Part shown: one piece after another, positions 51,993-60,065 of the stretch
Numbering within the stretch: the first letter of the stretch is position 1
Layout: each line of letters opens with the position of its first letter
Assembly: GCF_017916475.1 (NCBI RefSeq)
Contig: NZ_JAFMTB010000004.1
Span: 1-64,000 of the forward strand
Direction: 5' to 3'
Source: Patulibacter sp. SYSU D01012
GTDB lineage: Bacteria > Actinomycetota > Thermoleophilia > Solirubrobacterales > Solirubrobacteraceae
DNA length: 64,000 nt
The notes under the pieces: generated by a model
Told to the model about the DNA's origin: nothing
What the model saw: only the letters and a program-made list of their open reading frames with translations
The model's database searches: none
Position numbers and translations under genes: made by a program

Positions 51993-52775
51993 ATGCCCAC
52001 GGCTCCGCGCGCCCTCGTCCGTCGTCCCTCCCCCCGGCTGGCCGAGGGCCTGCTGACGCACCTGGACCGGCAGCCGGTCGACGTCGACCTGGCGCTGCGC
52101 CAGTGGGACGGCTACGTCGCGGCGATCGCGGACGCCGGCTGGGAGATCGTCGAGGTGCAGGCCGCGCCCGAGCACCCCGACTCGCACTTCATCGAGGACA
52201 CCGTCGCGGTGTTCGGCGACCTGGCGGTGATCACCCGCCCGGCGACGGACGCGCGGCGCGGCGAGGAGGAGGCGACCGCCGAGACGCTGCAGCGGCTCGG
52301 CTACCGGATCGCCCGCATCGAGGCGCCCGGCACGCTCGAGGGCGGCGACGTCCTCAAGCTCGGAGAGCGCGTCTACGTCGGCCGCAGCACGCGGTCGAAC
52401 GCCGCCGGCATCGGCCAGCTGCGCAGGATCCTCGCCGGCGAGGGCCGCCGCCTGACCGCGGTGCCGATCCCCGGCGCGCTGCACCTGAAGTCCGCCGTGA
52501 CCGCGCTGCCGGACGGCACGTTCGTCGGCTGGCCGGACGCGCTCGAGAGCGCCGCGTTCTGGCCCGGCTTCCGTGCGGTGCCCGAGTTCCTCGGCGCGCA
52601 GGTCGTCACGCTGGGACCGAACCGCGTCCTGCTGTCCGCCTCGGCGCCGAAGACGGCCGAGCTGTACGCCGACCTGGGCTACGACGTCGTGACGGTCGAC
52701 GTGACGGAATACGAGAAGCTCGAGGGCTGCGTGACGTGCCTGTCGGTGCGGCTGCGGGAGGCGCCGCGGGCGTAG
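51993..52775 (+). CDS. Dimethylarginine dimethylaminohydrolase (DDAH)-like amidinotransferase
   Basis: A 260-residue pentein-fold hydrolase. HPDSHFIEDTVAVFGDLAVITRP, LEGGDVLKLG, ALHLKSAV (catalytic H164) and EGCVTCLSVRL (catalytic C249) match bacterial DDAH, which converts methylated arginine to citrulline and methylamine. Related enzymes hydrolyse free arginine or other guanidino compounds, so the substrate needs testing. The ATG at 51993 is preceded by a close-set GGAG; an in-frame ATG at 51984 is the alternative. Confidence 0.87.
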   Translation: MPTAPRALVRRPSPRLAEGLLTHLDRQPVDVDLALRQWDGYVAAIADAGWEIVEVQAAPEHPDSHFIEDTVAVFGDLAVITRPATDARRGEEEATAETLQRLGYRIARIEAPGTLEGGDVLKLGERVYVGRSTRSNAAGIGQLRRILAGEGRRLTAVPIPGALHLKSAVTALPDGTFVGWPDALESAAFWPGFRAVPEFLGAQVVTLGPNRVLLSASAPKTAELYADLGYDVVTVDVTEYEKLEGCVTCLSVRLREAPRA

Positions 52776-52821
52776 GGGGATCGGCGGGCGGCCGGCGCGC
52801 GGCGCCGGTTCCCGAGGGCGG

Positions 52822-52850
52822 GGGACGGCCCCAGGCGACGGGGCCGTCCC
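52822..52850 (+). terminator. Terminator hairpin after DDAH gene
   Basis: GGGACGGCCCC pairs with GGGGCCGTCCC (11 bp) around a 7-nt loop. It separates the DDAH gene from repeat array 3. Confidence 0.62.
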
Positions 52851-52892
52851 GGTGCGGCAAGTCGTGCCGGAGCGCGGCCCAGCCCGGCCGGG

Positions 52893-53370
52893 GTGACGCA
52901 GGTCGCGACCGAGGTGACGCAGGTCGCGGCCGAGGTGACGCGGATCGCGGCCCAGGTGACGCGGATCGCGGCCCAGGTGAGGCGGGCCCGGGCCCAGGTG
53001 AGGCGGGTCCCGGCCCAGGTGAGGCGGGTCCCGGCCGAGGTGAGGCGGGTCGCGGCCCCGGTGAGCCGGCCGCGGGCGACGTCAGGCGGGCGCGACCGAG
53101 GTGAGGCGGGTCCCGGCCGAAGCGAGGCGGGTCCCGGCCGAAGCGAGGCGGGTCCCGGCCGAAGCGAGGCGGGTCCCGGCCGAAGCGAGGCGGGTCGCGA
53201 CTCCGGCGAGGCGGTCGCGGGCGAAGTGAGGCGGGTCGCGGCGACGGTGAGGCGGGTCCCGGCCGAGGTGAGGCAGATCGCGGCCGCGGTGAGGCGGGTC
53301 CCGGCCGCGGTGAGGCGGACCACGCTGGCGAGGCGGATCGTGGTCGAGGAGCAGCAGCGATCCGCCTCAC
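52893..53370. repeat. GTGAGGCGG array 3 (22 direct plus 1 inverted unit)
   Basis: Twenty-two direct units start at 52893, 52914, 52935, 52956, 52977, 52998, 53019, 53040, 53061, 53081, 53101, 53122, 53143, 53164, 53185, 53206, 53226, 53247, 53268, 53289, 53310 and 53328. The period is 21 bp with a few 18-20-bp steps. Unit type changes in blocks: four GTGACGC units, then GTGAGGC, then GCGAGGC (53122-53206), then GTGAGGC again, as expected from local duplication. One inverted CCGCCTCAC ends the array. It fills nearly all of the gap between the DDAH terminator and the APC permease gene; 53371-53503 shows only degenerate units. Confidence 0.93.
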
Positions 53371-53373
53371 CAG
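53325..53373. repeat. Switch-point hairpin of array 3
   Basis: CTGGCGAGGCGG and CCGCCTCACCAG pair with one mismatch across a 25-nt segment (53337-53361). The outer four bases of the loop also pair (ATCG with CGAT). The spacing equals that of arrays 1 and 2 although the loop sequence differs. Confidence 0.85.
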
Positions 53374-53503
53374 CGGAAGGCGCCTCGGTTCGCGCGCGAC
53401 CGGGCTCACCCGGGACGGCCCCGCGTCCGCCCGGCGTCGTTCCCCGGCGACCGGCGACCGGCCGTCGTCCCGGCGACCGGCCGTCGTCCCGCCGACCCCC
53501 GCC

Positions 53504-54793
53504 CTAGGCGCCCCCCGCCCGCAGCGCGACCCACCGCCCGACCACCCCGGCGAGCAGCACCCCTGCGCCGACGGCCACCCCGGCCGCCGGCAGCGTCGCG
53601 GCGAGCACGACGCACCCGACCAACCCCGCCCCGGCGAGCGCCCGCGGCCAGCGGCGCTCGTCGGGCGCCAGCCGCAGCGCCGACGCGTTGGCCACCGCGT
53701 AGTAGACGAGCACGCCGAACGAGCTGAACGCGATCGCCCCGCGGACGTCGGCGAGCAGCACGACGGCGATCACGATCGCGCCCGCCGCCAGTTCGGCGCG
53801 GGCCGGGACGCCGTGGCGCGGGTCGACGGCGGCGAGCGGTGCGGGGAGGTCGCGCTCGCGCGCCATCGCCAGCGTCGTCCGCGAGACGCCGGCGATCAGC
53901 GAGAGCAGGACGGCGAGCGACCCGACGGCCGCGCCGACGCGCACGGCGGGGGCGAGCGCATCCAGGTCGCCCGCGCGCACGGTGTCGGCGAGCGGCGCGG
54001 CGCTCGCGGCCAGGGCGTCCGGGCCGACCGCCAGCAGCGCGGCGACGGCCACCGCCGCGTAGAGCGCCACCGTGATCCCGAGCGCGAGCGGGATCGCCCG
54101 CGGGATCGTCCGCGCGGGGTCGCGGACCTCCTCCCCCAGCGTCGCGATCCGCGCGTAGCCGGCGAAGGCGAAGAAGAGCAGGCCCGCCGCCTGCAGGATC
54201 CCGTACGCCCCGCCGTCGAGCACCGGCCCGATCCGCCCGGCGTCGACCCGCCCGCCGAGCAGCGTGCCGACCAGGACGGCAGCGAGCGCGGCCAGGACGA
54301 TCGCGACGAGGACCCGCGTGACCTGGGCCGTCCGCGCGATGCCCCGCAGGTTGAGCGCCACGAGCAGCACGACGGCGCCGACGGCGAGCGGCCGCATCGC
54401 GCCGGGCGCCACGTACGCGCCGAACGTCAGCGCCATTGCGGCGCAGCTGGCGAGCTTGCCGACGACGAACCCCCAGCCGGCGACGAAGCCCCACCACGGC
54501 CCCAGTCGCTCGCGGCCGTACAGGTAGGTGCCGCCCGACAGCGGGTGCCGGGCGGCGAGCTGCGCCGTCGAGGTCGCGTTGGCGTAGGCGACGAACGCGG
54601 CGAGCGCCAAGGCGACCAGCAGGCCCGAGCCGGCCTCGCGCGCCGCGGGGCCGAGCGCCGAGAAGATGCCCGCGCCGACCATCGACCCCAGGCCGATGAC
54701 GACGGCGTCGCCCGTGCCGAGCCGGCGGACGAGGCCTCCGGCGGGCGGGGCGGGCGACGCCGGGGCGGCGGCAGGGTCGGAGGGGCGCGTCAC
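53504..54793 (-). CDS. APC-superfamily amino acid permease
   Basis: A 429-residue permease with about 12 helices. GDAVVIGLGSMVGAGIFSALG is the helix 1 motif with the unwound GxG(A/I)F binding site; SGGTYLYGRERLGPWWGFVAGWGFVVGKL is the conserved helix 3 segment; FAFAGYARIATLGEEVRDPARTIPRAI is the helix 6 region. It imports an amino acid or amine. Translation starts with GTG. No partner gene is adjacent; 54794-55040 upstream is gene-free. Confidence 0.88.
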   Translation of the reverse strand: MTRPSDPAAAPASPAPPAGGLVRRLGTGDAVVIGLGSMVGAGIFSALGPAAREAGSGLLVALALAAFVAYANATSTAQLAARHPLSGGTYLYGRERLGPWWGFVAGWGFVVGKLASCAAMALTFGAYVAPGAMRPLAVGAVVLLVALNLRGIARTAQVTRVLVAIVLAALAAVLVGTLLGGRVDAGRIGPVLDGGAYGILQAAGLLFFAFAGYARIATLGEEVRDPARTIPRAIPLALGITVALYAAVAVAALLAVGPDALAASAAPLADTVRAGDLDALAPAVRVGAAVGSLAVLLSLIAGVSRTTLAMARERDLPAPLAAVDPRHGVPARAELAAGAIVIAVVLLADVRGAIAFSSFGVLVYYAVANASALRLAPDERRWPRALAGAGLVGCVVLAATLPAAGVAVGAGVLLAGVVGRWVALRAGGA

Positions 54794-55040
54794 GGGCGCG
54801 GCAGCCTACCGCCGTCCCCCACCGCCGCCGTCACCGCGATGTGAACGGCTCGCCCGGGTGCGGGACGGAGGGACGCGGCCGGAGCCGACAGCTGCCCCCG
54901 AGGACGGCGCGAGCCGGCGTCCGGCCGGCACGGACCTTCAGGCTCCGCGCGGCGGCCGGCCTCGCTCACGGTCCGGCCGCCCTGCCGTCGGCCTCGCCGG
55001 CCGCACATCCCCTGCCCCCGCGCCTGCGGAGGCCGCGCCC

Positions 55041-55523
55041 TCAGGCCGCGGCGCCCTGCAGCGCGTCGAGCGCCTTGAAGACCTTCGCGTCGTGCTCCTT
55101 CGGGGAGATCTTCGGGAAGACCTCGCGGACCACGCCCTCCGGGTCGACGATGATCGTCGAACGGGACGCGCCCCAGTACTTCTTGCCGTACATCGACTTC
55201 TCGACCCACGTGCCGTACTGCTCGCACACGGCGTGGTCCTCGTCGGCGAGGAGCGTGAAGTCGAGGCCCTCCTTCTCGACGAACTTCGCGACCTTCGCGA
55301 CGGGATCGGGCGAGACGCCCAGGACGCGGGCGCCGCGCCGCTCGTACTCCGCCCGGTTGTCACGGATGGAGCACGCCTGCGTCGTGCAGCCCGGCGTCGA
55401 GGCCTTGGGGTAGAAGTAGAGGACGACCCAGCTCCCGCGCTGCTCGGACAGCGTCACCGGCGTGCCGGTCTCGTCGGGGAGCGTGAAGTCGGGGGCGGGC
55501 TGGCCGGGCTCGGGCAGGGACAC
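55041..55523 (-). CDS. bcp: Thioredoxin-dependent peroxiredoxin (BCP/PrxQ)
   Basis: A 160-residue peroxiredoxin. VVLYFYPKASTPGCTTQACSI places the peroxidatic C46 and resolving C51 five residues apart, as in Escherichia coli BCP. It reduces hydroperoxides using thioredoxin. The GTG at 55523 is chosen because a GGAGG lies seven bases upstream; an ATG at 55559 would add 12 residues without a ribosome-binding site. Confidence 0.93.
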   Translation of the reverse strand: MSLPEPGQPAPDFTLPDETGTPVTLSEQRGSWVVLYFYPKASTPGCTTQACSIRDNRAEYERRGARVLGVSPDPVAKVAKFVEKEGLDFTLLADEDHAVCEQYGTWVEKSMYGKKYWGASRSTIIVDPEGVVREVFPKISPKEHDAKVFKALDALQGAAA

Positions 55524-55699
55524 GAGAGGGTCCTCCGGGTCGGGTGACGGAGAGGCCATCGTCGCAGGCGCCCCGGCCGGGCGGCCTGGCCGGACGTCCC
55601 GGTCCGCCGACGCTCGGCCCGTCCCCCGGCCGCTCCCGCCGCCCGCCGCCGTCGGAGGCGCCCGGCCCACCGGCCCCGCGGCCGGCCCGTGACCTCCGG

Positions 55700-55741
55700 C
55701 CTCAGGCCTCAGGCCTCAGGCCTCAGGCCTCAGGCTTCAGG
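55700..55741. repeat. Heptanucleotide tandem repeat CCTCAGG, six units
   Basis: Five perfect CCTCAGG units and one CTTCAGG run head to tail from 55700 to 55741. The stop codon of the MocR gene (TGA, 55737-55739 on the minus strand) lies in the last unit. Because each unit contains TGA on that strand and 7 is not a multiple of 3, the array supplies stop codons in all three frames. Confidence 0.9.
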
Positions 55742-57146
55742 CGACGGTCGCCAGCGCCGCCGCCAGTGCGCGCACCGCCGCCGGGATCGCCGGCTCCGCC
55801 AGCCACCCGTACCCCAGGACGAGCGCCGGCGCCGGGTCGCGGACGCCGTCCAACGCCCAGTCGCCGAGCGGCCGCACGCGGATCCGCGCCGCCGCGCACG
55901 CTGCCGCGGCGGCCGCCTCGTCCGCCCCGGCCGGTAGCCGCAGCACCAGGTGCAGGCCCGCCGCCACGCCCGCGATGCCGCACGCCGGCAGCTCGGCCCG
56001 CAGCGCCGCGACGAGCGCGTCGCGGCGGGCGCGGTAGCGGGCGCGCGCCCGCAGGACGCCGCGCTCGTACGCCCCGCCGCGCAGCAGCTCGGCGAGCGCC
56101 AGCTGCTCGAGCGCGGGCGAGCCGCCGTCGGCGTCGTTCTTCCCGGCCGCGAACGCCGGCCGCAGCGTCGCGGGCACCACTGCCCAGCCGGTCCGCAGCG
56201 CCGGGGCCAGCGTCTTCGAGGCGGTGCCGACGTAGAGCACCCGCTCGGGATCGAGCCCCTGCAGGGTGCCCACCGGCGCGCGGTCGTACCGGAACTCGGC
56301 GTCGTAGTCGTCCTCGACGATCGTCGCGCCGCGCTCGGCCGCCCAGGCCAGGAGCGCGCGCCGGCGCTCCGGCGCGAGCACGACGCCGGTGGGAAACTGG
56401 TGCGCCGGCGTGACGACCACCGCGTCCGCGTCCGTGGCGGCGAGCGCGTCGACGCGCAGGCCGTCGGCGTCGACGGGCACGGTGACGGGGCGCAGCCCGG
56501 CGCGCCGGGCCACCCGCCACTGCTCGTCGTGCGACGGGCTCTCGAACGCCACCACGCGGGCGCCGCGGTCGGCCAGCGCGCGGAACGCCACGTCCACCGC
56601 CTGCGTGTACCCCTGGACGATCGCCACGGCGGCCGGGTCGGCCACGACGCCGCGCACCCGGCCCAGGTGCCCGGCCAGCGCCGCGCGGGCGGCGGGCGTG
56701 CCGAGCGGGTCGCCGTAGTCGAGCGCCGCGTCCGGCGCCTCGCGCAGCACCCGCGCGAGCGCCCGCGCCCACGCGGCCCGGTCGAACAGCGCCACGTCCG
56801 GGGCGGTGGCGGTGAAGTCGTGCCGCGGCGGCCGGTCCTCGTCCTCGCTCGCGTCCTCGTCGGCCGGCGCCGCGGGCGCGACGGCGGCGACGACCGGCGC
56901 CGCCCGCGGCCGCAGCACCAGGAAGCCCTGCGCGCCGAGCGCCGCGTACGCGTCGACGACGACGCCGCGCGACACGCCGAGCTGCCGCGCGAGGTCGCGC
57001 GAGGAGGGCAGCCGCGTGCCCGCCCGCAGGCGGCCGTCCCGCACCCCGGCGCGCAGGTGGGTCTCGAGCTGCCGGCGCAGCGGCACGCCGGCCGCGCGGT
57101 CGAGCGCGACGAGCAGCTCGCGGACGAGGGGATCTGGTCCTGTCAC
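55737..57146 (-). CDS. MocR/PdxR-family regulator (GntR domain fused to PLP aminotransferase domain)
   Basis: A 469-residue regulator. A GntR winged helix lies at residues 15-80 (LRAGTRLPSSRDLARQLGVSRGVVVDAY). It is linked by an acidic segment to a class I aminotransferase fold (YGDPLGTPAARAALAGHL, VQGYTQAVDVAFRAL, EDDYDAEFRYDRAPVGTLQ, YVGTASKTLAPALRTGW with the PLP-binding Lys). MocR proteins sense PLP or amino-acid derivatives. It is divergent from a PPOX-family gene, its likely target. The GTG start at 57146 keeps the whole winged helix. Confidence 0.92.
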   Translation of the reverse strand: MTGPDPLVRELLVALDRAAGVPLRRQLETHLRAGVRDGRLRAGTRLPSSRDLARQLGVSRGVVVDAYAALGAQGFLVLRPRAAPVVAAVAPAAPADEDASEDEDRPPRHDFTATAPDVALFDRAAWARALARVLREAPDAALDYGDPLGTPAARAALAGHLGRVRGVVADPAAVAIVQGYTQAVDVAFRALADRGARVVAFESPSHDEQWRVARRAGLRPVTVPVDADGLRVDALAATDADAVVVTPAHQFPTGVVLAPERRRALLAWAAERGATIVEDDYDAEFRYDRAPVGTLQGLDPERVLYVGTASKTLAPALRTGWAVVPATLRPAFAAGKNDADGGSPALEQLALAELLRGGAYERGVLRARARYRARRDALVAALRAELPACGIAGVAAGLHLVLRLPAGADEAAAAAACAAARIRVRPLGDWALDGVRDPAPALVLGYGWLAEPAIPAAVRALAAALATVA

Positions 57147-57183
57147 GGGCGGTCCCCGTGGCCCTGTCCGGCAGGACCACGGG
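57136..57183. promoter_or_regulatory. MocR operator candidates in divergent promoter
   Basis: Two nested inverted repeats span the start region of the MocR gene and the 54-bp gap: GGTCCTG (57136) with CAGGACC (57172), and CCCGTGG (57155) with CCACGGG (57177), the latter separated by 15 bp. They are good candidates for autoregulation and control of the PPOX gene. Confidence 0.55.
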
Positions 57184-57200
57184 CGGGCATCGTACCCGCC

Positions 57201-57902
57201 ATGCCGCAGACCACGCCGCCGCCTAGCCCCCGCGTCCGGGCGATCCGCCAGCACGACCGCGCCCGCTACGACCGCTCGACCATCGACGCGATCCTCGACG
57301 AGGCGCTCGTCGCGCACCTGGGCTTCGCGATCGACGACCAGCCGTACGTCATCCCCACGCTGCACGCCCGCGTCGGCGACCGGGTGTTCGTGCACGGCTC
57401 GGCGGCCAGCCGGGCGCTGCGGCGCGCGGGCACCGCGGGCGTGCGGGCGTGCCTGACGGTCACGCTCATCGACGGGCTCGTGCTGGCGCGCTCGGTCTTC
57501 GAGCACGACGTGCAGTACCGCAGCGCGGTGCTGCTGGGCGAGCTGCGGCCGGTCGACGACCCGGACGAGAAGCTGCGCGCGCTGGAGGCGTTCACCGAGG
57601 CCGTGCTGCCGGGCCGCTGGAACGAGGCGCGCTCCCCCTCGCGCCAGGAGCTGAAGGCCACGAGCATCCTCGCCATGCCGATCGACGAGGCGTCGGCGAA
57701 GGTCGCCGCCGACGGGCCCGAGGACGCCGACGGGCCGGACGGCGCCCTCGACGTGTGGGCCGGCTGGATCCCGACGCACACGACCTACGGCGACCCCGTG
57801 CCCGACCCGGCGCTGCGGGACGGCATCCCGGAGTCGGCCGCGGCCCGGCGGCTCGTCGCGGCCGCGCGCGCCCGGGGCGCGGGCCCCGGCGCGGCGGGCT
57901 GA
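57201..57902 (+). CDS. Pyridoxamine-5'-phosphate-oxidase-family FMN-binding protein (NimA-like)
   Basis: A 233-residue split-barrel protein. AILDEALVAHLGFAIDDQPYVIPTLHARVGDRVFVHGSAASRALR is the conserved start of the PPOX/NimA group, and the later SILAMPIDEASAKV forms the dimer-side strand. It may bind FMN, haem or F420. Divergence from a MocR regulator is a conserved type of pairing in actinobacteria and suggests a link to vitamin B6 or amino-acid stress. The catalytic role is unproved. Confidence 0.86.
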   Translation: MPQTTPPPSPRVRAIRQHDRARYDRSTIDAILDEALVAHLGFAIDDQPYVIPTLHARVGDRVFVHGSAASRALRRAGTAGVRACLTVTLIDGLVLARSVFEHDVQYRSAVLLGELRPVDDPDEKLRALEAFTEAVLPGRWNEARSPSRQELKATSILAMPIDEASAKVAADGPEDADGPDGALDVWAGWIPTHTTYGDPVPDPALRDGIPESAAARRLVAAARARGAGPGAAG

Positions 57903-57990
57903 GGGGTCGACGGGCACGCGGCGCGGAACGGCGGGGCGCCGCCGCGACCCCGGATCGCGGTCCGCCGTCGCCGGACGGGCCACGACGCGG

Positions 57991-58884
57991 TCAGCCGGCG
58001 GCCAGCGCGCCCGCGACGCCCGCGAGCGCCGCGACCAGCGCCCGCGCCCCCGCGCCGGCCCCGGCGGTCCGCACCCCCGCCGACACCGCCCGGCGCGGAC
58101 CGTCGCGCAGCGGGACGACCGCGACGTCGGGCCGCCGGTGCGCCAGGCCGAGGGTCGGCAGCAGCGTCACGGCGCTGCCCGCCGCGACGATCCCCTGGAT
58201 CACGAGCAGGTCGTCCTCGCGCCGCACCGCGCGCGGCTCGAAGCCTGCCGCCACGCAGGCGCGGCGGATGAAGGCGTCGGGACCCGTGGCGGTGCCGATG
58301 ACCCACGGCTCGTCCGCCAGCTCGCGCAGCGCGATCGCGTCGCGGCCGGCCAGCCGATGCCGCGCGGGCAGGATCGCCAGCATCGGGTCGTCCAGCAGCG
58401 TCGTCCACGCCACGTCGGGCGTGCTCGCGACGGCGTCCCCGAACGCGACCGCGACGTCCGCGGTGCGCGCGGTCAGGGCCTCGCCGGCGGCGCGCGAGCT
58501 CGTGCGCCGGGCGACGACCCGCACGCCGGGGCGGTCGGCGGCCAGGGCCGCCAGGGCCCGCGGCACCAGGTCGGCGAAGGCGGTCGGAAAGGCGGCCAGG
58601 CGCACCTCGCCGGCCGCGCGGTCCCGCAGCTCGCCCAGCTCGGCGTCGACCGCCGCGATGCGGTCCAGCAGCTCGCGGCCGCGCTCGACCAGCAGCGTGC
58701 CCGCCGGGGTGAAGGAGAGCGCGTGGGCCGAGCGCTGCACGAGCGCCAGCCCCGTCTCGGCCTCGAGCCGCGCGACGTGGTGCGACACCGCCGGCTGGGT
58801 CAGGTGCAGCGCGTCGGCCGCCGCCGAGAACGTCCCGTGGTCGGCGACGGCGACGAGGACGCGCAGGCGACGGACGTCGAGCAT
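57991..58884 (-). CDS. LysR-family transcriptional regulator
   Basis: A 297-residue LysR protein. MLDVRRLRVLVAVADHGTFSAAADALHLTQPAVSHHVARLEAETGLALV is the helix-turn-helix; the effector domain contains VRLAAFPTAFADLVPRALAAL and DVAVAFGDAVAS. It is divergent from the quinone oxidoreductase gene with 108 bp between starts and probably controls it. The spacer shows no perfect palindrome. Confidence 0.9.
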   Translation of the reverse strand: MLDVRRLRVLVAVADHGTFSAAADALHLTQPAVSHHVARLEAETGLALVQRSAHALSFTPAGTLLVERGRELLDRIAAVDAELGELRDRAAGEVRLAAFPTAFADLVPRALAALAADRPGVRVVARRTSSRAAGEALTARTADVAVAFGDAVASTPDVAWTTLLDDPMLAILPARHRLAGRDAIALRELADEPWVIGTATGPDAFIRRACVAAGFEPRAVRREDDLLVIQGIVAAGSAVTLLPTLGLAHRRPDVAVVPLRDGPRRAVSAGVRTAGAGAGARALVAALAGVAGALAAG

Positions 58885-58992
58885 CGACGCCGTTTATGGC
58901 AGACCAGGCGGTCGCGATGGCGGCCGGGGCGCCGGCCGGGCACGATCCCTCCCGTCGGCGCACCCCGCGCCGCGACCGAGAAGGAACCAGCC

Positions 58993-59949
58993 ATGACCGT
59001 TCTGCCCGACACCATGCGCGCCGTCGTCGCCACCGCCCCCGGCGGCCGCGACGTCCTCGAGCTGCGCCAGGTCCCCGTCCCCTCGCCCGGCCCGGGCGAG
59101 GTGCTGATCCGCGTGGCGGCCGCCGGCGTCAACCCCGTGGACGCCAAGACGCGCGCCGGCCGCGGCGCCGCGCAGTTCCTGGGCGACGGCGACTGGCCGT
59201 GGATCCCGGGCTGGGACCTGGCGGGCGAGGTCGTGGCGATCGGCTTCGGCGTCGCGCGCTTCGCCGTGGGCGACCGCGTCTTCGGCACGGTCGGCTTCCC
59301 CGGCGCCGCGGGCGCCTACGCGGAGTACGCGGTCGCCCACGTCTCGCAGCTCAGCCGCTCGCCGCGGTCGCTGTCCGACGTCGACGCGGCCGCCCTGGCG
59401 ATGGGCGGCCTGACCGCCTGGCAGGCGATGGTCGACGCCGCCGGGCTCGAGACGAACCAGCGCATCCTCATCACCGCCGCGGCGGGCGGCGTGGGCCACC
59501 TGGCGGTGCAGATCGCCGCGGACCTGGGCGCCCACGTGATCGCCGTCGCCTCGCCCGCCAACCACGACTTCCTCCGCGGCCTCGGCGCGCACGACGTGGT
59601 CGACCGCACCGCCGACGACTGGACGAGCGGGATCGAGCCCGTCGACGTCGTGCTCGACGGCGTCGGCGGCCCGGCGCGCGCCGAGGCCCTGCCGCTCGTC
59701 CGCCCGGGCGGCACGATCGTCTCGCTGCCCTCGGGTGACGACGGCGTCCCCGCGCCGGAGGGCGTGCGCAGCCCGTGGGTGTTCGTCGCGCCGGACGGGC
59801 TCGAGCTGCAGCTGCTGACCGGCTCGGTGGAGCGCGGCGTGCTGCGCCCGCACGTGTCGCGGACGTTCCCGCTGGCCGAGGCGGCGGCGGCCCACGAGGC
59901 GATCGAGTCCGGCGGCACGCGCGGCAAGATCGTCCTGACGACGGACTGA
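58993..59949 (+). CDS. Zinc-independent quinone oxidoreductase-like MDR enzyme
   Basis: A 318-residue medium-chain dehydrogenase. VRVAAAGVNPVDAKTRAG-type start, WIPGWDLAGEVVAIG, the NADPH motif ILITAAAGGVGHLAVQIAADLGA, and PVDVVLDGVGG identify the QOR subgroup, which lacks the zinc ligands. It reduces quinones or enones with NADPH. AAGGA precedes the ATG. It is likely induced through the divergent LysR. Confidence 0.9.
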   Translation: MTVLPDTMRAVVATAPGGRDVLELRQVPVPSPGPGEVLIRVAAAGVNPVDAKTRAGRGAAQFLGDGDWPWIPGWDLAGEVVAIGFGVARFAVGDRVFGTVGFPGAAGAYAEYAVAHVSQLSRSPRSLSDVDAAALAMGGLTAWQAMVDAAGLETNQRILITAAAGGVGHLAVQIAADLGAHVIAVASPANHDFLRGLGAHDVVDRTADDWTSGIEPVDVVLDGVGGPARAEALPLVRPGGTIVSLPSGDDGVPAPEGVRSPWVFVAPDGLELQLLTGSVERGVLRPHVSRTFPLAEAAAAHEAIESGGTRGKIVLTTD

Positions 59950-60028
59950 CCCTCGCCCCGTCCCGCCCGCGCCGGCCGTTCCGCGCGGCGGGCGGCCGTC
60001 CCGGACGGGCCCGGTCGCGGCCGTCCCG

Positions 60029-60054
60029 CCGGCCGGGCCACGCGGCCCGGCCGG
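60029..60054. terminator. Bidirectional terminator hairpin
   Basis: CCGGCCGGGCC and GGCCCGGCCGG form an 11-bp stem with loop ACGC, between the convergent quinone oxidoreductase and GMC oxidase genes. Confidence 0.6.
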
Positions 60055-60065
60055 CCCCGACGCCG

